A program made the position numbers and the translations under genes. A DNA stretch of 6,516 nucleotides, from positions 1-6,516 of the forward strand of contig VFKS01000456.1 in the NCBI GenBank assembly GCA_009885425.1, read 5' to 3'. Source of the DNA: Novosphingobium sp. (lineage in GTDB: Bacteria; Pseudomonadota; Alphaproteobacteria; Sphingomonadales; Sphingomonadaceae). Under the pieces are notes generated by a model. That model was not told the DNA's origin, searched no databases, and saw nothing but the letters and a program-made list of their open reading frames with translations. Position 1 is the stretch's first letter. Each line of letters begins with the position of its first letter. This document shows, one piece after another, positions 6,427 to 6,516 of the stretch.

Positions 6427-6464
6427 TAAAAGCGTTGGGCGGGCCCGCCTTGGCAAGCCCGCCC
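6427..6464 (-). terminator. Candidate intrinsic terminator for a gene entering from the right
   Basis: GGGCGGGC (6437-6444) and GCCCGCCC (6457-6464) form an 8-pair, all-GC stem with a 12-base loop. Read on the - strand the stem is followed by AACGCTTTTAG, a short T-run; on the + strand only TGCCCCC follows. The orientation therefore fits a - strand gene that ends near 6492. The left arm also carries a 12-base perfect palindrome (6438-6449), an alternative fold. It could also be a processing or decay barrier for the tRNA transcript. Confidence 0.45.
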
Positions 6465-6475
6465 TGCCCCCGGCG

Positions 6476-6493
6476 AGCGCGGGTTCGCGCGCT
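6476..6493. repeat. Short GC-rich inverted repeat near right edge
   Basis: AGCGCG (6476-6481) and CGCGCT (6488-6493) are perfect complements around a 6-base loop. It overlaps the presumed stop codon of the possible - strand gene at the window edge. Such short all-GC dyads arise easily by chance in GC-rich DNA, so little weight is put on it. Confidence 0.25.
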
Positions 6494-6516
6494 ACGCCTT
6501 GGCCGCAGGACTACCC
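6492..6516 (-). CDS. Possible C-terminal codons of a gene running off the window
   Basis: On the - strand one frame reads GSPAAKA followed by TAG (6494-6492). An Ala/Lys-rich tail of this kind is common in alphaproteobacterial proteins, and a terminator-like hairpin lies 28 bases further on. Seven codons are far too few to name a product or even to establish coding; the call rests on the stop-plus-hairpin arrangement. Confidence 0.2.

Noticed and set aside
6416..6516. Open + strand frame beginning MQPSKSVGRARLGK at the right edge
   Set aside because: It has no ribosome binding site, starts 15 bases after the tRNA, spans the GC hairpin, and is Pro/Ala/Arg low complexity; the - strand interpretation fits the hairpin polarity better.

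Overview
This 6.5 kb GC-rich window (roughly 60-65% GC by eye) is an ordinary chromosomal housekeeping segment of an alphaproteobacterium, most likely a member of the Sphingomonadales. The assignment rests on the cytochrome bc1 proteins: a Tat-exported Rieske protein, separate (unfused) cytochrome b and c1 genes, and a c1 N-terminus that in my recollection has the sphingomonad form (a hydrophobic segment running into SYISEPPA). Genus cannot be fixed from the sequence.

Layout, left to right. (1) The window opens inside pepN (M1 aminopeptidase N), just before its zinc motif; about 290 N-terminal residues are missing. (2) pgeF (laccase-domain protein, YfiH family) begins at a TTG that overlaps the pepN stop by 8 bases, so the two are probably translationally coupled. 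(3) A 228-base non-coding gap (2458-2685) holds a bulged hairpin, a tandem heptamer, a candidate sigma-70 promoter with a GANTC methylation site at its -10 element, and three short dyads in the presumed petA leader. (4) petA-petB-petC encode the three catalytic subunits of ubiquinol:cytochrome c reductase (complex III) in a tight operon with gaps of 11 and 26 bases. (5) A strong stem-loop with T-tracts on both sides ends petC on the + strand and aqpZ on the - strand. (6) aqpZ (water channel) lies on the - strand. (7) A 154-base divergent spacer contains two adjacent dyads with a direct repeat near aqpZ and a candidate promoter for the next gene. (8) tRNA-Gly(UCC) with encoded CCA lies on the + strand. 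(9) The last 115 bases hold a GC-rich hairpin followed by a short T-run on the - strand, which looks like the terminator of a - strand gene whose last few codons may just enter the window.

Functionally, petABC moves electrons from ubiquinol to cytochrome c and builds proton-motive force. The Rieske, heme b, heme c and Qo-site residues I looked for are all present, so the complex should be active. AqpZ has the aromatic/arginine filter of a water-selective channel. PepN and PgeF are general peptide-turnover and cell-wall quality-control enzymes without an evident link to respiration.

I found no mobile element, CRISPR array, phage gene, defence system or other undescribed system. The items worth a second look are small regulatory-scale patterns in the two intergenic regions and a few details of protein start and processing.
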